Source: Shinisaurus crocodilurus (taxonomy: Eukaryota > Chordata > Lepidosauria > Squamata > Shinisauridae). Taken from it: 64,000 nucleotides of DNA. The notes below the pieces were generated by a model. The model had not been told where the DNA came from and did not search any database. It was given only the letters and a program-made list of their open reading frames with translations. A program made the translations under genes and the position numbers. The stretch is from positions 78,735,524-78,799,523 of the forward strand of contig CM037877.1 in NCBI GenBank assembly GCA_021292165.1. Reading direction: 5' to 3'. The stretch's first letter is position 1. Every line of letters starts with the position of its first letter. This document shows positions 1 to 11,539 of the stretch, in pieces.

Positions 1-173
1 TAGCACGTTTTAAGGGTTCAGTATTCAGATTTCAAGGGTTTCAAAATTCAGAAGTCTTAACAATAGTTCACATTTATGCAGCACATATCAAAGGTTCAGA
101 GGGCTTCACATATATTGTCTCAGGCATCCTCACAATGTCCTCATAATTTAGGCCAGCATTATCAACCCCATAT

Positions 174-190
174 TGTATGTGTGTGTGTGT
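174..190. repeat. (GT)n microsatellite
   Basis: Short uninterrupted GT dinucleotide run. Confidence 0.8.
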
Positions 191-216
191 CGGGCATGGG
201 GGAAGGGCTGAAGCTA

Positions 217-342
217 GAAACATAGAAAGCTGCCTTATAGGGAGTCATACCATTGGTCCTTCTACCTCAGTATTGACTGGTAGTGGTTCTCTAGGGTATC
301 AGACAGGAGTTTTTCCTTGCCCCAACAGAACCTGGGACCTCT
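217..342 (-). mobile_element. tRNA-derived SINE, tail-side fragment
   Basis: On the plus strand the piece begins with an element end reading CATAGAAAGCTGCCTTATAG and runs through a body containing CAGTATTGACTGGTAGTGG to a GAACCTGGGACCT-like stretch, so the element points to minus. Recognisably related pieces occur at 20.1/20.6, 21.5, 56.6 and 59.2/59.6 kb. The better copies end in a tRNA-like head with A- and B-box sequence, which is missing here. The family call rests on comparison within this window and on recall of an abundant squamate SINE. Confidence 0.6.
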
Positions 343-2035
343 CAACTCAGGCCCCACTTTTTAAAAGTACACAAACCCACTTACCCAAACCAATGTCGCA
401 CACGAGATCTTGGAAGGGAGCCTGGGAATCCGCACTCATAGATCTAGTCTGGGCAACAAAATCAACACCTGATTGGCGAGGTAAGGATATTTACTTGTGG
501 CATTGTGGAGTTATTGATAAGGTGTCTACATGACTGTTATATCCTGGGCTTCATCTCATTACTGAGCTTAATTTTTTTTTTTTACCTTTCCTGGGATTTC
601 TATGTAAACTTTTTGGTGCCCCATTTGTAAGCAGTTAGTGAACTTTTGATGCCAGGCTGTTGTTGGGTACACTTACGTCATCATGGCATAGAAATGATGA
701 TGAATTATGTATTTCTTCTCTAATGTTCCAGCAGTGCTTGCTCTGTCCTCCCTTGCTGATATAAAGTTAATGTCAGTTTCCTGCCCTGACTTTGAGGAAC
801 ATGTTCATCAGCAAGGAAAACCTTCCATTCCCTTTATCCTTTCCTATATAACTTGGTGACCTGGGCATGGAATGGAAATATCCTTTAGCAATGTTTGCAG
901 CATTCCTTGCTTGTAACAAATTACTTGCATCACTACTTCATCGGGAGCACTCTCACAGCTCACACTGAAAAGAAAATATTTGAGCCACAAGTTGAACAGT
1001 CATGTGAACTGGCTTTCTGGGACACAGTGAAGTGCTTGTCATGAGGTGTGGGGAAGGCATAAAAATTGTGTCTCAGAACGACTGGAAAGAAATGTGCTGT
1101 GACATAATTAAACATAGGAATGGAGCCAAGGACTGGACATTAAGAAAAAGATTCTCAGAGTTTTCCATCTTAACATTTATTCCAAAATAACAGGTTCTGG
1201 ATTACAGGACATGAAACATGAACATAATGGCCTACTTGCACAAAAATGCTGCAAGCACTGTGCAGCTCTTGTGAGTTTGAGCTTGAAAATGCTGGGTGGG
1301 GGGGACAGAAACACCACTTAACATCTTGCTTGTAGTTACTTATTATACCACCGAATTCATCAAAAAGATTACTAAAGCTATACCCATCCACACCATCTCT
1401 CTTCCTCAACATTGTTCAGGGACAAGAGGGGGTGTATTCCTTCCCCCACATATAACTGACCCAGTAGATTCATACAATTGACCCAGTAGCAGTAGATTCT
1501 TGTGCCACTCTTTGAATATTTGCAATCCACACACATACGGAGCAGTACAAGTACGTGCCCCAGCAAGCATATATCACAGGTTGCTGGAAGGCTTGCTTGT
1601 GACCAGGTCTGTTGGTGGGTGAGACTCTAGCCTATCACTTGTCTCGGCAGGCTGGGACCCTTCCTTGCAGATGTCAGTTTTGTAATCAGTTTGTAGTCAG
1701 TTTTCCTAAATTAAAAATAAATTAAAAATCCAATATGGCAGCACCAGTAACAAAGACTGTGCAGCACTCATGCCTCCAGATATAGTACAATTTAACTTCA
1801 GAGTTGAGTACTGTCCAAGGATGCCAAGTGTCTGCAGTAGCAGGTCAATGGTGAAAAGAGATGCTTCCCGTTTTTCACCTAGTTAAGTAAATAACTACTT
1901 AATACAAATATTTAAATCTTGCTTGTGTTTAAAAGTCAGCCACAAATATCTCATTGTTTTCTTTGTACCTCCTGATGCTTAACTTTGACAAAAGCTGGCT
2001 ATCCATTTTTGTTGTTATGGGTTTTGTATTCAATG
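343..2035. other. Unannotated AT-rich sequence
   Basis: I see no recognisable gene, exon or transposon here. Short open frames around 1.2-1.5 kb and 1.9-2.2 kb have no protein-like composition or motif. Confidence 0.4.
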
Positions 2036-2039
2036 GTGT

Positions 2040-2262
2040 ACGTAATTCTGCTGATGGAAGCGATTCTGTCAGTGGAACGGGGAAGCTGCGGGGGCAATCC
2101 TCCTGTGCCCGCTTAATGTGATCCAGGGGGCTGTGAAACCCTCTGGAGCAGATTTTGGGTGGGTCAGAGGGATGCAGGGGGCAGGAGAGAGGGAGAAATT
2201 CCCATTGCATTAGTGGACTTCTGCCAGCATTTCATTGGATTTACCCCTTTGTTGGGACCAAG
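2040..2262. mobile_element. Degraded MITE, same family as the 27.06 kb element
   Basis: The interior shares a GGAGCAGATTTTGGGTGGG-type block (near 2145) with the element at 27063-27315. The right edge, ATTGGATTTACCCCTTT, resembles that element's right terminus TTGGATATAACCCTTA. The left terminus is not preserved. Superfamily unknown. Confidence 0.4.
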
Positions 2263-2469
2263 GATGGGTAAGTTGTCTTATTAGTTATGCAATCCAGTGA
2301 TGTGTAGCATCAGATGCAGTTCCTGAATCTGTTTTAAGGAATACAATTGTTTAGTTGGCCCAGAAAATGTATTCTGCTATTGTCTTTGTTTGGATTTCCC
2401 CCTATGGATCAGCATAGCTGCCAGCATTTTTTGTCAATCTTTTTGGGGCTTATATTAAGGTTTGAATTT

Positions 2470-3500
2470 ATTTATTATTTATTATTAATATTTATTTATC
2501 GCCCATCTGGCCGGCAACCGGCCACACTGGGCGATGTACACAGAATAAAAGCAATGAAATACATTTAAACAATATAAAATTTTTAAAATCTTAACCCACC
2601 CCATATTCCCGCCGGAAAAACCAGGTTTTTAATGAGCGATGGAAGCTCATCAGAGAGGGGGCATGGCGGAGGTCACTCGGGAGAGAGTTCCACAGTACGG
2701 GGGCCGCCACAGAAAAGGCCCTCTTCCTCGTCCCCACCAGTCTAGCTGCTCTGGCTGAAGGGACAAGGAGAAGGCCATCCGTGGCAGATCTTGTTGAGCG
2801 GCCCACTTGGTGTTGCTGGAGACGCTCCTTGAGATAGACTGGACCGGAGCCGTATAGGGTTTTAAAGGTCAAAACCAACACCTTGAATTCGGCTCGGCAA
2901 GCAACTGGTAGCCAGTGCAAATCCTTCAGCACCGGCGTGATGTGATCCCGCCGGCGGCTGCCTTTAACCAGGCGACCCGCCGCGTTCTGTACCAGCTGTA
3001 GCTTCCGAACCGTCTTCAAGGGTAACCCCACGTAGAGCGCATTACAGTAGTCTAGGTGAGAGGAGACCAAGGCATGAACCACTGAAGGGAGCAGATGATT
3101 AGGAAGGTAGGGGCGCAGCTGCCGTATCAGATAGAGTTGATACAGCGCTGCCCGGCTCACAGCTGCCACCTGAGCCTCCATGGACAGCTGGGAGTCTAGA
3201 ATGACCCCCAAGCTGCGGACCTGGTCCTTCAGGGGGAGATGTACCCCATTCAGCACCAGGTCAACATCCCCTAACCTCCCCTTGTCCCCCACCAGCAGTA
3301 CCTCGGTCTTGTCGGGGTTCAGCTTCAGCATGTTCCTTCCCATCCAGCCACCCACTGCCACCAGGCACTTGGACAGGGTCTCAACGGCCAACCTCGGTGA
3401 GGACTGGAAACAGAGGTAGAGCTGCGTGTCATCCGCATATTGATGACACCGCACCCCAAACCTCCTGATGATAGCTCCCAGCGGCTTGAGGTAGATGTTG
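2470..3500 (-). mobile_element. L2-type non-LTR retrotransposon, 5'-truncated copy A
   Basis: Minus-strand LINE. Its 3' end lies at about 2470, with an (AATAAAT)-rich tail and the family's 3' UTR motif (GCCCATCTGGCCGGCAACCG on plus). It is 5'-truncated at about 3500, within the RT domain upstream of the YADD box. Nucleotide sequence is nearly identical to copy B immediately upstream on the same strand, whose own tail begins at 3502. The family call (L2 clade of the CR1/L2 group) rests on the RT motifs and the short 3' UTR with simple repeat. Confidence 0.88.
2591..3500 (-). pseudogene. LINE ORF2 C-terminal fragment (reverse transcriptase end)
   Basis: The frame opens directly at the truncation point, reading FNIYLKPLGAIIRRFG and then the catalytic YADD box (YADDTQLYL). 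It continues through LKLNPDKTEVLLVG, the thumb region (LDYCNALYVGLPL) and a conserved C-terminus ending near WFFRREYGVG before the stop at 2591. There are no internal stops. The first RT aspartate (LDLSAAFD box) and the GVPQGS box are absent because of truncation, so it cannot encode a working enzyme. It is about 96-98% identical by eye to the matching part of copy B, with scattered replacements (for example SSHLDYC here, SSRLDYC in B). Confidence 0.85.
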
Positions 3501-3501
3501 A

Positions 3502-5900
3502 ATTTATTTATTTATTTATTTATTATTTGCATTTATCTATCGCCCATCTGGCCGGCCAACCGGCCACCCTGGGCGATGTACAGAAAATAAAACAGAACAC
3601 AATACATTAAAACATTTTTCTCCATTAAAATACATTAAAACAGTATAAAATTTTAAAATCCTAGCCCACCCCATATTCCCACCTGAATAACCAAGTTTTT
3701 AATGAGCGGCGGAAGCTCAGCAGAAAGGGGGCATGGCGGAGGTCACTTGGGAGAGAGTTCCATAGTACAGGGGCTGCCACAGAGAAGGCCCTCTTCCTCG
3801 TCCCGACCAGTCTAGCTGCTCTGGCTGAAGGGACAAGGAGAAGGCCATCCGTGGCAGATCTTGTTGAGCGGCCCACTTGGTGTTGCTGGAGACGCTCCTT
3901 GAGATAGATTGGACCGGAGCCGTATAGGGTTTTAAAGGTCAAAGCCAACACCTTGAATTCAGCTCGGCAAGCAACTGGTAGCCAGTGTAGCTCCTTGAGC
4001 ACTGGCGTGATGTGATCCCGCCGGCGGCTGCCTTTAACCAGGCGACCCGCCGCGTTCTGTACCAGCTGTAGCTTCCGAACCGTCTTCAAGGGTAACCCCA
4101 CGTAGAGCGCATTACAGTAGTCTAGGCGAGAGGAGACCAAGGCATGAACCACTGAAGGGAGCAGATGATTAGGAAGGTAGGGGCGCAGCTGCCGTATCAG
4201 ATAGAGTTGATACAGCGCCGCCCGGCTCACAGCTGCCACCTGAGCCTCCATGGACAGCTGGGAGTCTAGAATGACCCCCAAGCTGCGGACCTGGTCCTTC
4301 AGGGGGAGATGTACCCCATTCAGCACCAGGTCAACATCCCCTAACCTCCTCTTGTCCCCCACCAGAAGTACCTCGGTCTTGTCGGGGTTCAGCTTCAGCA
4401 TATTCCTTCCCATCCAGCCACCCACTGACTCCAGGCACTTGGACAGGGTCTCAACGGCCAACCTCGGTGAGGATTTAAAAGAGAGGTAGAGCTGCGTGTC
4501 ATCTGCATACTGATGACACTGCACCCCAAACCTTCTGATGATAGCTCCCAGGGGCTTTAGGTAGATGTTGAACAACATCGGGGAGAGGATGGAACCCTGT
4601 GGCACTCCACAAGTGAGCAGCCGAGGGTCCGAAGCCTCCTCCCCGAGAACTACCCTCTGGTACCTTCCAGAGAGGAAGGACTGGAACCACTGCAATACAG
4701 TGCCTCCTATGCCCAACCCCTCCAGGCGGTCCAGGAGGATACCGTGGTCAACGGTATCAAAAGCCGCTGAGAGATCGAGGAGGACTAGAAAGGAGCATTC
4801 ACCCCTATCCAAAGCCCTCCTCATATCATCCACCAAGGCGACCAAGGCCGTCTCCGTCCCATGTCCAGACCTGAAGCCCGACTGGCACGGATCTAAATAA
4901 TTGGCTTCATCCAAGTGTGCCTTCAACTGAGCACCCACCACCCGCTCGATCACCTTGCCCAGAAATGGTAAATTGGAGACTGGGCGAAAGTTGTTTAAAT
5001 CCCGGGGATCCAAGGAGGGCTTCTTTAGAAGCGGTCTTATTACTGCCTCCTTGAGGGCTGATGGCATCACTGCCTCCTCGAGGGAGGCATTCACCACCGC
5101 CTTGATCCCCTCACCCAGTCTCTCCCTGCAGCTCATTATGAGCCAGGACGGGCAAGGATCAAGCAAGCAGGTGGTCGGCCTCACAGATGAAAGCACCTTG
5201 TCCACTTCATCAGAAGGAAGAAGCCGAAACCGATCCCACAAAACTGGTCTGCGATTGGCCTCCTCCCGCTCACTCCCTGTGTCCACGACGCACGATATCC
5301 CACTTCTAATCCGATCGATTTTATCTGCGAAGTGCTTTGCTAAAGCCTCACAGGAGGCTTTTGACTGTTCCAATGGGTCCAGAGCGACTGGACCGACCAG
5401 ACTCCGGACCACTTGGAACAGCCTCCTGGGGCAGCACTCCGCAGACGCAATGGAGGCAGCATAGAAATTCTTTTTTGCTGCCTTCACCGCCACCCGGTAG
5501 GCTGAAGATGCAGCTCTGACCCGTGTTCGATTGTCTTCGGAGCGGGAATTACGCCATTGGCGCTCTAGCCTTCTCACCTCTTGTTTCAGAGCTCGCAGCG
5601 ACGGAGTGAACCATGGCGCCGCGCGAGCTCTGTTTAGGCGAAGAGGGCGCTTCGGGGCAACTCGGTCTAATGCCCTGGTGATTGCAGCATTCCAGTCGCC
5701 CACCAGGGTCTCGACCGAGCTACCGTTTGGGTGCTCCAATTCCCCAAGCGCGTTCAGGAATCCATCCGGATCCATAAGATGCCTGGGGCGGACCATCCTA
5801 ATAGGTCCCTCACCCCTGCAGAGGGGTTGTGGCATCGAGAAATCCAACCCCACCAGATAGTGATCTGACCATGACAAGGGGGTGGCGGATATACCCCCGA
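3502..5900 (-). mobile_element. L2-type non-LTR retrotransposon, 5'-truncated copy B
   Basis: A longer minus-strand copy of the same family. The 3' tail is (AAATAAAT)n at about 3502-3530, followed by the 3' UTR block shared with copy A and with the fragment at 23.3 kb. The coding part runs from the last segment of the apurinic-type endonuclease through RT to the C-terminus. Homology stops at about 5900, and no upstream ORF1 or main endonuclease body is seen. Copies B and A sit directly head-to-tail. Confidence 0.9.
3661..5877 (-). pseudogene. LINE ORF2: endonuclease end plus complete reverse transcriptase, 5'-truncated but otherwise open
   Basis: About 738 residues with no frameshift or stop. 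The start is arbitrary: the frame is open a few codons further 5' (GGISATPLSWSDHYLV) to a TGA near 5897. Residues 4-6 are the SDH motif that closes L2/CR1 endonucleases. A linker follows (about 60-280). The RT fingers and palm carry FRPVSNLPFLGK at about 297, LDLSAAFDTVDH at about 367 (first catalytic Asp near 368), GVPQGSILSP at about 424, YADDTQLYL at about 457 (Asp near 459 and 460) and LKLNPDKTE at about 494. The thumb and C-terminal region (SRLDYCNALYVGLPL near 583) run to the stop. All RT catalytic residues are present; the endonuclease catalytic core is not. In the family this protein nicks the target and copies LINE RNA in place. The clean frame suggests a recent insertion. Clade assignment is from motif recognition, without a phylogeny. 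Confidence 0.9.
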
Positions 5901-7030
5901 ATCATTCTTATTCTTGACTCAAGGCAGCTTTCTGTGGGGAAAAAGTTTGAGAACCCATCTACTGCAGATCACATACACACAGGTGCCAGAGCTATCAGCT
6001 GAGCTCCCGTGGTGCAGAATTTGACTTACGTAAATATCTTTGGGTTCAGAAGTGAATAAAAGTAAAACATTTGAGGATGATAATAGGTAGAGCAGAAGGA
6101 GGACATAAAATTCAGGAGAGGGTAGAAATAGAAGGAATAAAAGTATGTAATTTCATTCCAGATAATTAAAGAAAGACTGAAATTTTGGTGGAAGTGCAAT
6201 GGGGGGTGGGGGAAAGAAGCATTCTTTAAACATAAAGTGTTTTAAAGCCTCTCAAATATAAGGTGTAGCTGAAAAAAAAACCTCCAACTTGACAGCAAAA
6301 CTGTCACGACGCTTTAGGTCTCTGCTTCTTGGAAGGAAAGGTCATCCTACTGCTTCTCCAAAATGTGAACAGTAATCTTTCGTAAGCAGCAGAGTACTTC
6401 TATTATCAGCTGAGCAAGGTCCCATTGTCAGTGACTGACAAGGTTTCCACCTCCAGATTTCTCCCATAACCATGCTTAACAACTCAGGGCTTTCAGGCTA
6501 CTGCTTGTGATGAAAATTCATCAGGGTAGAGAGAGGTGAAAAATGCAGCAGTGGGCTTCATGCCGCGCGCATTAGTTATCATTGTGCTTGGCGACAGAAT
6601 GTTCTGCTTAGCAATGCAGAACATTTTAAGGCAGAATGCAAGCCTCTCTGCTTTTGTCACATGTCTGCTAAAAGCCTATTAACTCACCTGGCACAAAACG
6701 TTAGTTTAAAAGGGATAAAGGTGCTTTGGGGGGGGGGGAATCCACAGCACCAGTCAGTTATAATGAAGCTGCTGTGCGAGATTTTGCCAAACTTAACAAA
6801 AAATACCCGTTTACAAATACAAGGCCATATCATTGCTCTGTCTTGCCTGAGGACAACCAGGCAACATTGGGGTAATCAGGTTTGGAAAAGTGGGAGCTCT
6901 ATTTCCATAAAGTTTTAACAATCTGGGATATATGAAATGAAGCAAGCATTTTCCAACTAAGATGTCATTTTAATGCCAGGTCCATGTTTTAATCTGTTCC
7001 TGATACCATGTTTTTATTGTTACTGCTCTC
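5901..7030. other. Unannotated sequence
   Basis: Nothing recognisable apart from homopolymer runs, such as a poly-G tract near 6728-6739. Confidence 0.4.
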
Positions 7031-7035
7031 ATTTC

Positions 7036-7100
7036 ATTGGTGTGTGTGTGTGTTTGTGTGTGTGTGCGTGCGTGCGCACGCGCGCGCGTGTGTGTGTGTA
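7036..7100. repeat. (GT)n/(CG-rich) alternating purine-pyrimidine tract
   Basis: A GT run passing through a GCGTGCGTGCGCACGCGCGC core and back to GT. The alternating purine-pyrimidine composition is capable of forming Z-DNA. Confidence 0.85.
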
Positions 7101-7165
7101 TTTATGTAAAGTGCCATATTCATGGTGCTCTATAGATACTAACAGCATATGTGTGGGGTGCACAC

Positions 7166-7243
7166 AGTTTCCTGCATTGAGCAGGGGGTTGGACTCGATA
7201 GCCTTGTAGGCTCCTTCCACCTCTATGATCTATGAAATCTATA
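7166..7243 (+). mobile_element. CR1-type 3' tail (possibly a truncated 5S-CR1 SINE)
   Basis: Begins at AGTTTCCTGCATTGAGCAGG and ends in the reiterated tail CTATGATCTATGAAATCTAT. It matches the 3' half of the four fuller 5S-derived SINEs (23.5, 37.2, 37.6 and 63.1 kb). The 5S-derived head is absent, so it may be a truncated SINE or the end of the partner CR1 LINE. Confidence 0.75.
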
Positions 7244-7267
7244 ATATTAATATTAATTAATATTATA

Positions 7268-7877
7268 TTACTGCAATGCACTCTATGTGGGGCTGCCCTT
7301 AAGGCTGCTCCGGAAGCTGGAGCTAGTGCAGAATGCAGCAGCTCGGCTGTTGTCGGGAGCTGCCCCTTTTCAGCATGCAACTCCTTTGCTGAAGGAACTG
7401 CACTGGCTACCGATTCGCTACTGGACCAGGTTTAAAGTTCTGGTACTTGTATGCAAAGACCAAAGCAACTTGGGACCAGGATACCTGAGAGAGCGCCTTC
7501 TCCCTTACCAACCCTCCCAGTCACTGAGGTCATAGGAGGACATTCTCCTGGTGGTTCCTCATGGACCTTTGGCCTGATTGGACTCCACTAGGAGAAGGGC
7601 CTTCAGTGTGGCGGCTCCATTTCTGTGGAACTCCCTGCCTCTGGAGGTCAGGCAGGCTCCAACGTTCTGTTGCTTTTGGCGCCTGCTGAAGATCTCCTTG
7701 TTCCAGGAAGCCTTCTTTGCTGTCCAACCACCACTTTAATGATACCTTGTTTTCCAATGTATTGTTTTTGTTTCTTTTATCTGTTTTTATCTTTTTATTG
7801 TTCACTGCTCCAGAATCTGCTTAGATATGGAGTGGTATACAAATACTGTAAATAAATAAATAAATAAATAAATAAAT
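7268..7877 (+). mobile_element. L2/CR1-type LINE 3' end with (AAAT)n tail
   Basis: A plus-strand fragment starting in the ORF2 thumb region: translation reads YCNALYVGLPLRLLRKLELVQNAA-like sequence, then LLKELHWLPI and RFKVLVLVCKD. It corresponds to about residue 586 onward of the 3.6-5.9 kb protein but belongs to a different subfamily. The ORF breaks near 7530, and the 3' end is (AAATAAAT)n at 7850-7877. A related 3' end is at 21.05-21.41 kb. Confidence 0.85.
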
Positions 7878-7913
7878 CTAGCCCAATCATTTACTTCTGA
7901 TTGTGTAAAGTCC

Positions 7914-7999
7914 GCCTTCTCCAACCTGGGGCCCTCCAGACAACAGCTGGCTGGGGATGATGGGAATTGTAGACCAACACATCTGGAGGGCCTTTGGTT
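7914..7999. mobile_element. Short palindromic MITE, partial
   Basis: Left CCTTCTCCAACCTGGGGCCC and internal GGCCCTCCAGAC pair with TCTGGAGGGCC on the right, around a GATGATGGGAATTGTAG core typical of the hAT-like hairpin family also at 40.1, 57.1 and 58.0 kb. The right terminus is degraded. Confidence 0.55.
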
Positions 8000-10465
8000 G
8001 TGTTAAGCTGATGTAAGTCTTCAGTCCAAGTGAATGTACACCAGTCTAAGAACCCTCTGACAGATGCAGAGGCAAATTCTCTGATGAGGGTCTTGCTTTG
8101 CTTCTAGAAAAGATTCTAGAAACAAAGGAAGTGGAAAAAAACATGATGCGATCAGTAAGCTCAAAAGGGCCAGTAACCTGCCTGATCTGTTAGGGAAGAA
8201 AAAGGAGTGGCTTTATTTTAAGCCTGTTAATGTGGTGTTGGCACCACTGATGCAGCCTCCCATTTCCTAAATCTCTTCTTATCCCACTAAATATGCAGAC
8301 CAGTATATCATAGGGCTGAGTTCAAGGGAAGAATTGCAGTGGCAGTGGTCAGCCACCTTGGCCAATTCGAAGGCAGTGTTGAACTCAGAAAATGTTATTA
8401 GTGTATTTGGGTACCCCATTGAGCATCAGACTCCTGGCCAGAACTCATTCAGAGCTGCTGTCAGTGTCCCTGATAGTCATTATTCTGGTGGAAGTGGAAC
8501 TGAATATATATAGCAAGACAAGATATTAGTGTTTACCTGAAGGTTTTCTTTTTGTCTCCATAACTACCATGGTTCTATGCCAAGTTACAGCAATCCTGAT
8601 ATATATATATATATATATATATGGTGGAAGAATACCCACTGGGCTCCAAAATGGGTGCTCTGATGATCAAGGGTAGGGGGATAATGATTTTGGATGGCTC
8701 ACTACTCTTCTGGTAGCAGAGATAGATTAGATGCTCATAAACAGGGCTACATGGGCAGTTTCTCTTCACTACAAGAAATGGAAAGATTTTCTAGACACTG
8801 CACCATCTTTTCTGCGATGTACTAATATATCAGAAGAACGTACTCTCCTATAACAACAGGCAAGCCCTTTGCCCTTATAATTGCAGCAGCAGCAGCTGTG
8901 CTTCTAAGGATGATTAGTTATATAATGTATTACTTATGGATATTACCACTACTCTTGACATAACTGGCTTCCACTGCAGCAACATTTACATTTCAAAATA
9001 AAAGACTTCTAATATTCAATGATTTTATGGGCCACTACAGTGCTATTTTTTGCGCTCATGGATAGGCTTCCCCCCCCCTCCACTTGGAAAAATTACTTGG
9101 AAAATGTAACCATTTCCAAGATAGATCCATGAACAGGAGTCTAGATTTCTGGTGGGTCCTTGGTACAGATTATATCCAGAAAGGTTGTGTGAATGATATG
9201 TTCCCACGGAGTAGTTCCATGTGTAGACACTCACATGATCTCTTTTACAAGCACTGGCTCTTTTACAAGCCAGTCTATAAGTAGAAAATGTTTCATTGGA
9301 CATGGTCCTTGGTCTGGTATTAGTTTTGCTTAACGAACAAAGGAAAGAAAACTTTCACTCACTACGGTAGTATTGTAGATGTTTATATCTAATTTGGGGT
9401 GGGAGGGAACCCAGCTGGGAACAATTTATCTATTCTCCCCTGCTGTTCTCTGTAAGCTTACCCAAAAGGATGTTCAGAAATATGGAAGGAAAGGGAAAAT
9501 AAAAGATCAGTGTTGGGAATGTACTCAAATAGCCTCAAGGGACATGCTTGAGTAACGAGACTCTGACCTTGGCAAGTAAAAGAACAAAAACATGGTAGCA
9601 GGGTTAAGGCTCAAGACCCAGAAGCACTGCGGAGACACTTTGATGTTTGATATTTTTGTGATCCTCCAGTGTCTGACCAAGAGGAATGGCCTACGGGAGT
9701 CAAAGAATAAAGCCCAGCAGCTTTATGTCAATTCAAGGATATGTCCTGAAAAAAGTCTGTCACTATAGTTTTTCCCATGCAAAATCTTCAGGGTTCCTTC
9801 GATTTACCACCCATATTTGGCTTCTTCCTTCCTTCCTTCTGGTGTGTGATGATTTTGTAATGGAATTTGAACAGGGGGATTTGGAAGGGGGGAATGTACT
9901 GAGAAAGTGATAACCTAAAATGCCACGTTTCCCAAGACCTATATCTACTGAAAAAAGTATGCACTCAAATAAATACAGGCACCCTTTCAAAGCCATTCTG
10001 TATAGTCCTGCTTTCTCTGTAGTGCAAATTGCAATAAGCAATGATTTTTTACTAGCAGCATAAAAAGGAAAAGAGCAATGAACAAAAGGAAAAAATAGCA
10101 GATTAAAAATATTTCAGGTAGCTTTTCAGACAATCCCTTTGCTAAGAATTAAATGGCAGACATAATTCAGTGCTACATGGGAAAATGAATTAATAGTTCA
10201 CTTTGGAAGGAATATGTTACTCTATCCATATATCTCTTTGCATCACATTCATAGAGCGCTTTCATGTGCTGTACTTCAATTTGCAGCTGTATGTAGTATC
10301 TCACCACAGTAAAGATTGAGAGATCGCAATCCCGGGATGATTGTTCTGAAATAACAGCCCATGCCTATGGCCTAGGTCTCAACAACAGCAGATGAATGGA
10401 TACATCTGTGACTCAACTGTACCACTTCACACTGCAGGGGTGGACTGGGCTCATACCAGAGATTC
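8000..10465. other. Unannotated sequence
   Basis: No recognisable genes or transposons. It includes an (AT)n run at 8599-8622 and some homopolymers. Open frames are short and not protein-like. Confidence 0.4.
8599..8622. repeat. (AT)n microsatellite
   Basis: Twelve AT dinucleotides in a row. Confidence 0.85.
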
Positions 10466-10473
10466 CTATAAGC

Positions 10474-10804
10474 AAAGGGTGGGAAACCTCATGCCCGGGG
10501 CCAAATCTGGCCCTCCTGGGGTCCCAATCAGGCCCTGGGATTCTCCAGATGGCCACACCCCTTCCCCTGGACCCACCCCCTTTCCCCCAACCACAAATCG
10601 TTTGATGATTTTCTGGCTTTTGTCCGATTTTAGTAAGACTTAGTTACTAGCAGTAAGAGCCTTAAGTTGCAATATGCCGCTAGTGATTTATTTATTAGCC
10701 TCACCGCCTTTGCCTTCGGCACAACCCACCACTGGAATGCAGCCCCCAAGAGATTCTCAGAAATTGAATTTGGCCCTTGGGCTGAAAGGGGTCCCACACC
10801 CCTG
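10474..10804. mobile_element. Non-autonomous hAT-type MITE
   Basis: The left end AAAGGGTGGGAAACC and right end GGTCCCACACCCCTG are inverted repeats of the Charlie-like CAGGGGTGGG type. They are flanked by CTATAAGC (10466-10473) and CGATAAGC (10805-10812), an 8-bp target-site duplication matching at 7 of 8 positions, as expected for hAT. There is no transposase ORF. Confidence 0.8.
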
Positions 10805-11184
10805 CGATAAGCAGAAAACAAGCATGCTGCTATGCAAGAACCTGCCTTCCAGACATCTAGAGTGTTGTATCCAGAACATTTGTGAAATGGTCCCTGAAGG
10901 ATCTGTGTCCCCCTCTTTTTCCCACTTGCCTCTCCTTCGTCCCCCTCAGGAAGGCTAACTCCCCTTTTCCAAGTCAGAGACACAGGTCACAGCGAGGACT
11001 GCTGGGAAATGTAGTCCCTGACTCAGCAATCCCACTGCAAGTGCATCCATGCAGCACGCGTAAAGTGTTGAGCTGTGCCCAGGCAGTGTAGCTTCCCAAG
11101 AAAGGCAGCAGTGACGGGGAAAATGTCTTTCTTGGACATGCCAGAAGAGGAAAGAACTCAGAGACTATAAGGTCCAAGCTACTC

Positions 11185-11535
11185 ATTACACTTAATGTGT
11201 AGCGTGCAGCTTCTCTTTCCAATTTTCTTTAAGTAATTACAGCTGTGTGGGGCAATTGCGAAGGGTCGCAATGCAACATACGGAGAGGGCAGGTTTCTCC
11301 CTTCCATCCCCAGCTACGAGCATTAGTTAAAAATTTCCCATTGACGTCAATGGCATTTTAAAAATAATGTTTCTAGCTGCACATGTGGCCCACCTTTGGG
11401 GGAGGGGCATTTGGAGAGGGAAGGGATAAACAACCTCTCCCCATGTGACACCCCCCCCACACACGCAATTGCTCCCCACAACTGTAATTACTTAAAGAAA
11501 ATTGGAAGGTGACAATGCATGTTACACATTAAGCG
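11185..11535. mobile_element. DNA element with about 75-bp terminal inverted repeats
   Basis: The left arm (11185-11262) carries CACTTAATGTGTAG and CCAATTTTCTTTAAGTAATT, then GGGGCAATTGCG. The right arm (11463-11535) is its inverted copy (CGCAATTGCTCCCC, then AATTACTTAAAGAAAATTGG, then CACATTAAG). The spacer is about 200 bp and contains no ORF. Superfamily unknown. Confidence 0.7.
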
Positions 11536-11539
11536 TAAA

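Noticed and set aside
4955..5464. 169-codon plus-strand frame
   Set aside because: Antisense shadow of the LINE reverse transcriptase frame.
9043..9303. 86-codon frames on both strands
   Set aside because: Short, uninformative composition, no homology recognised.
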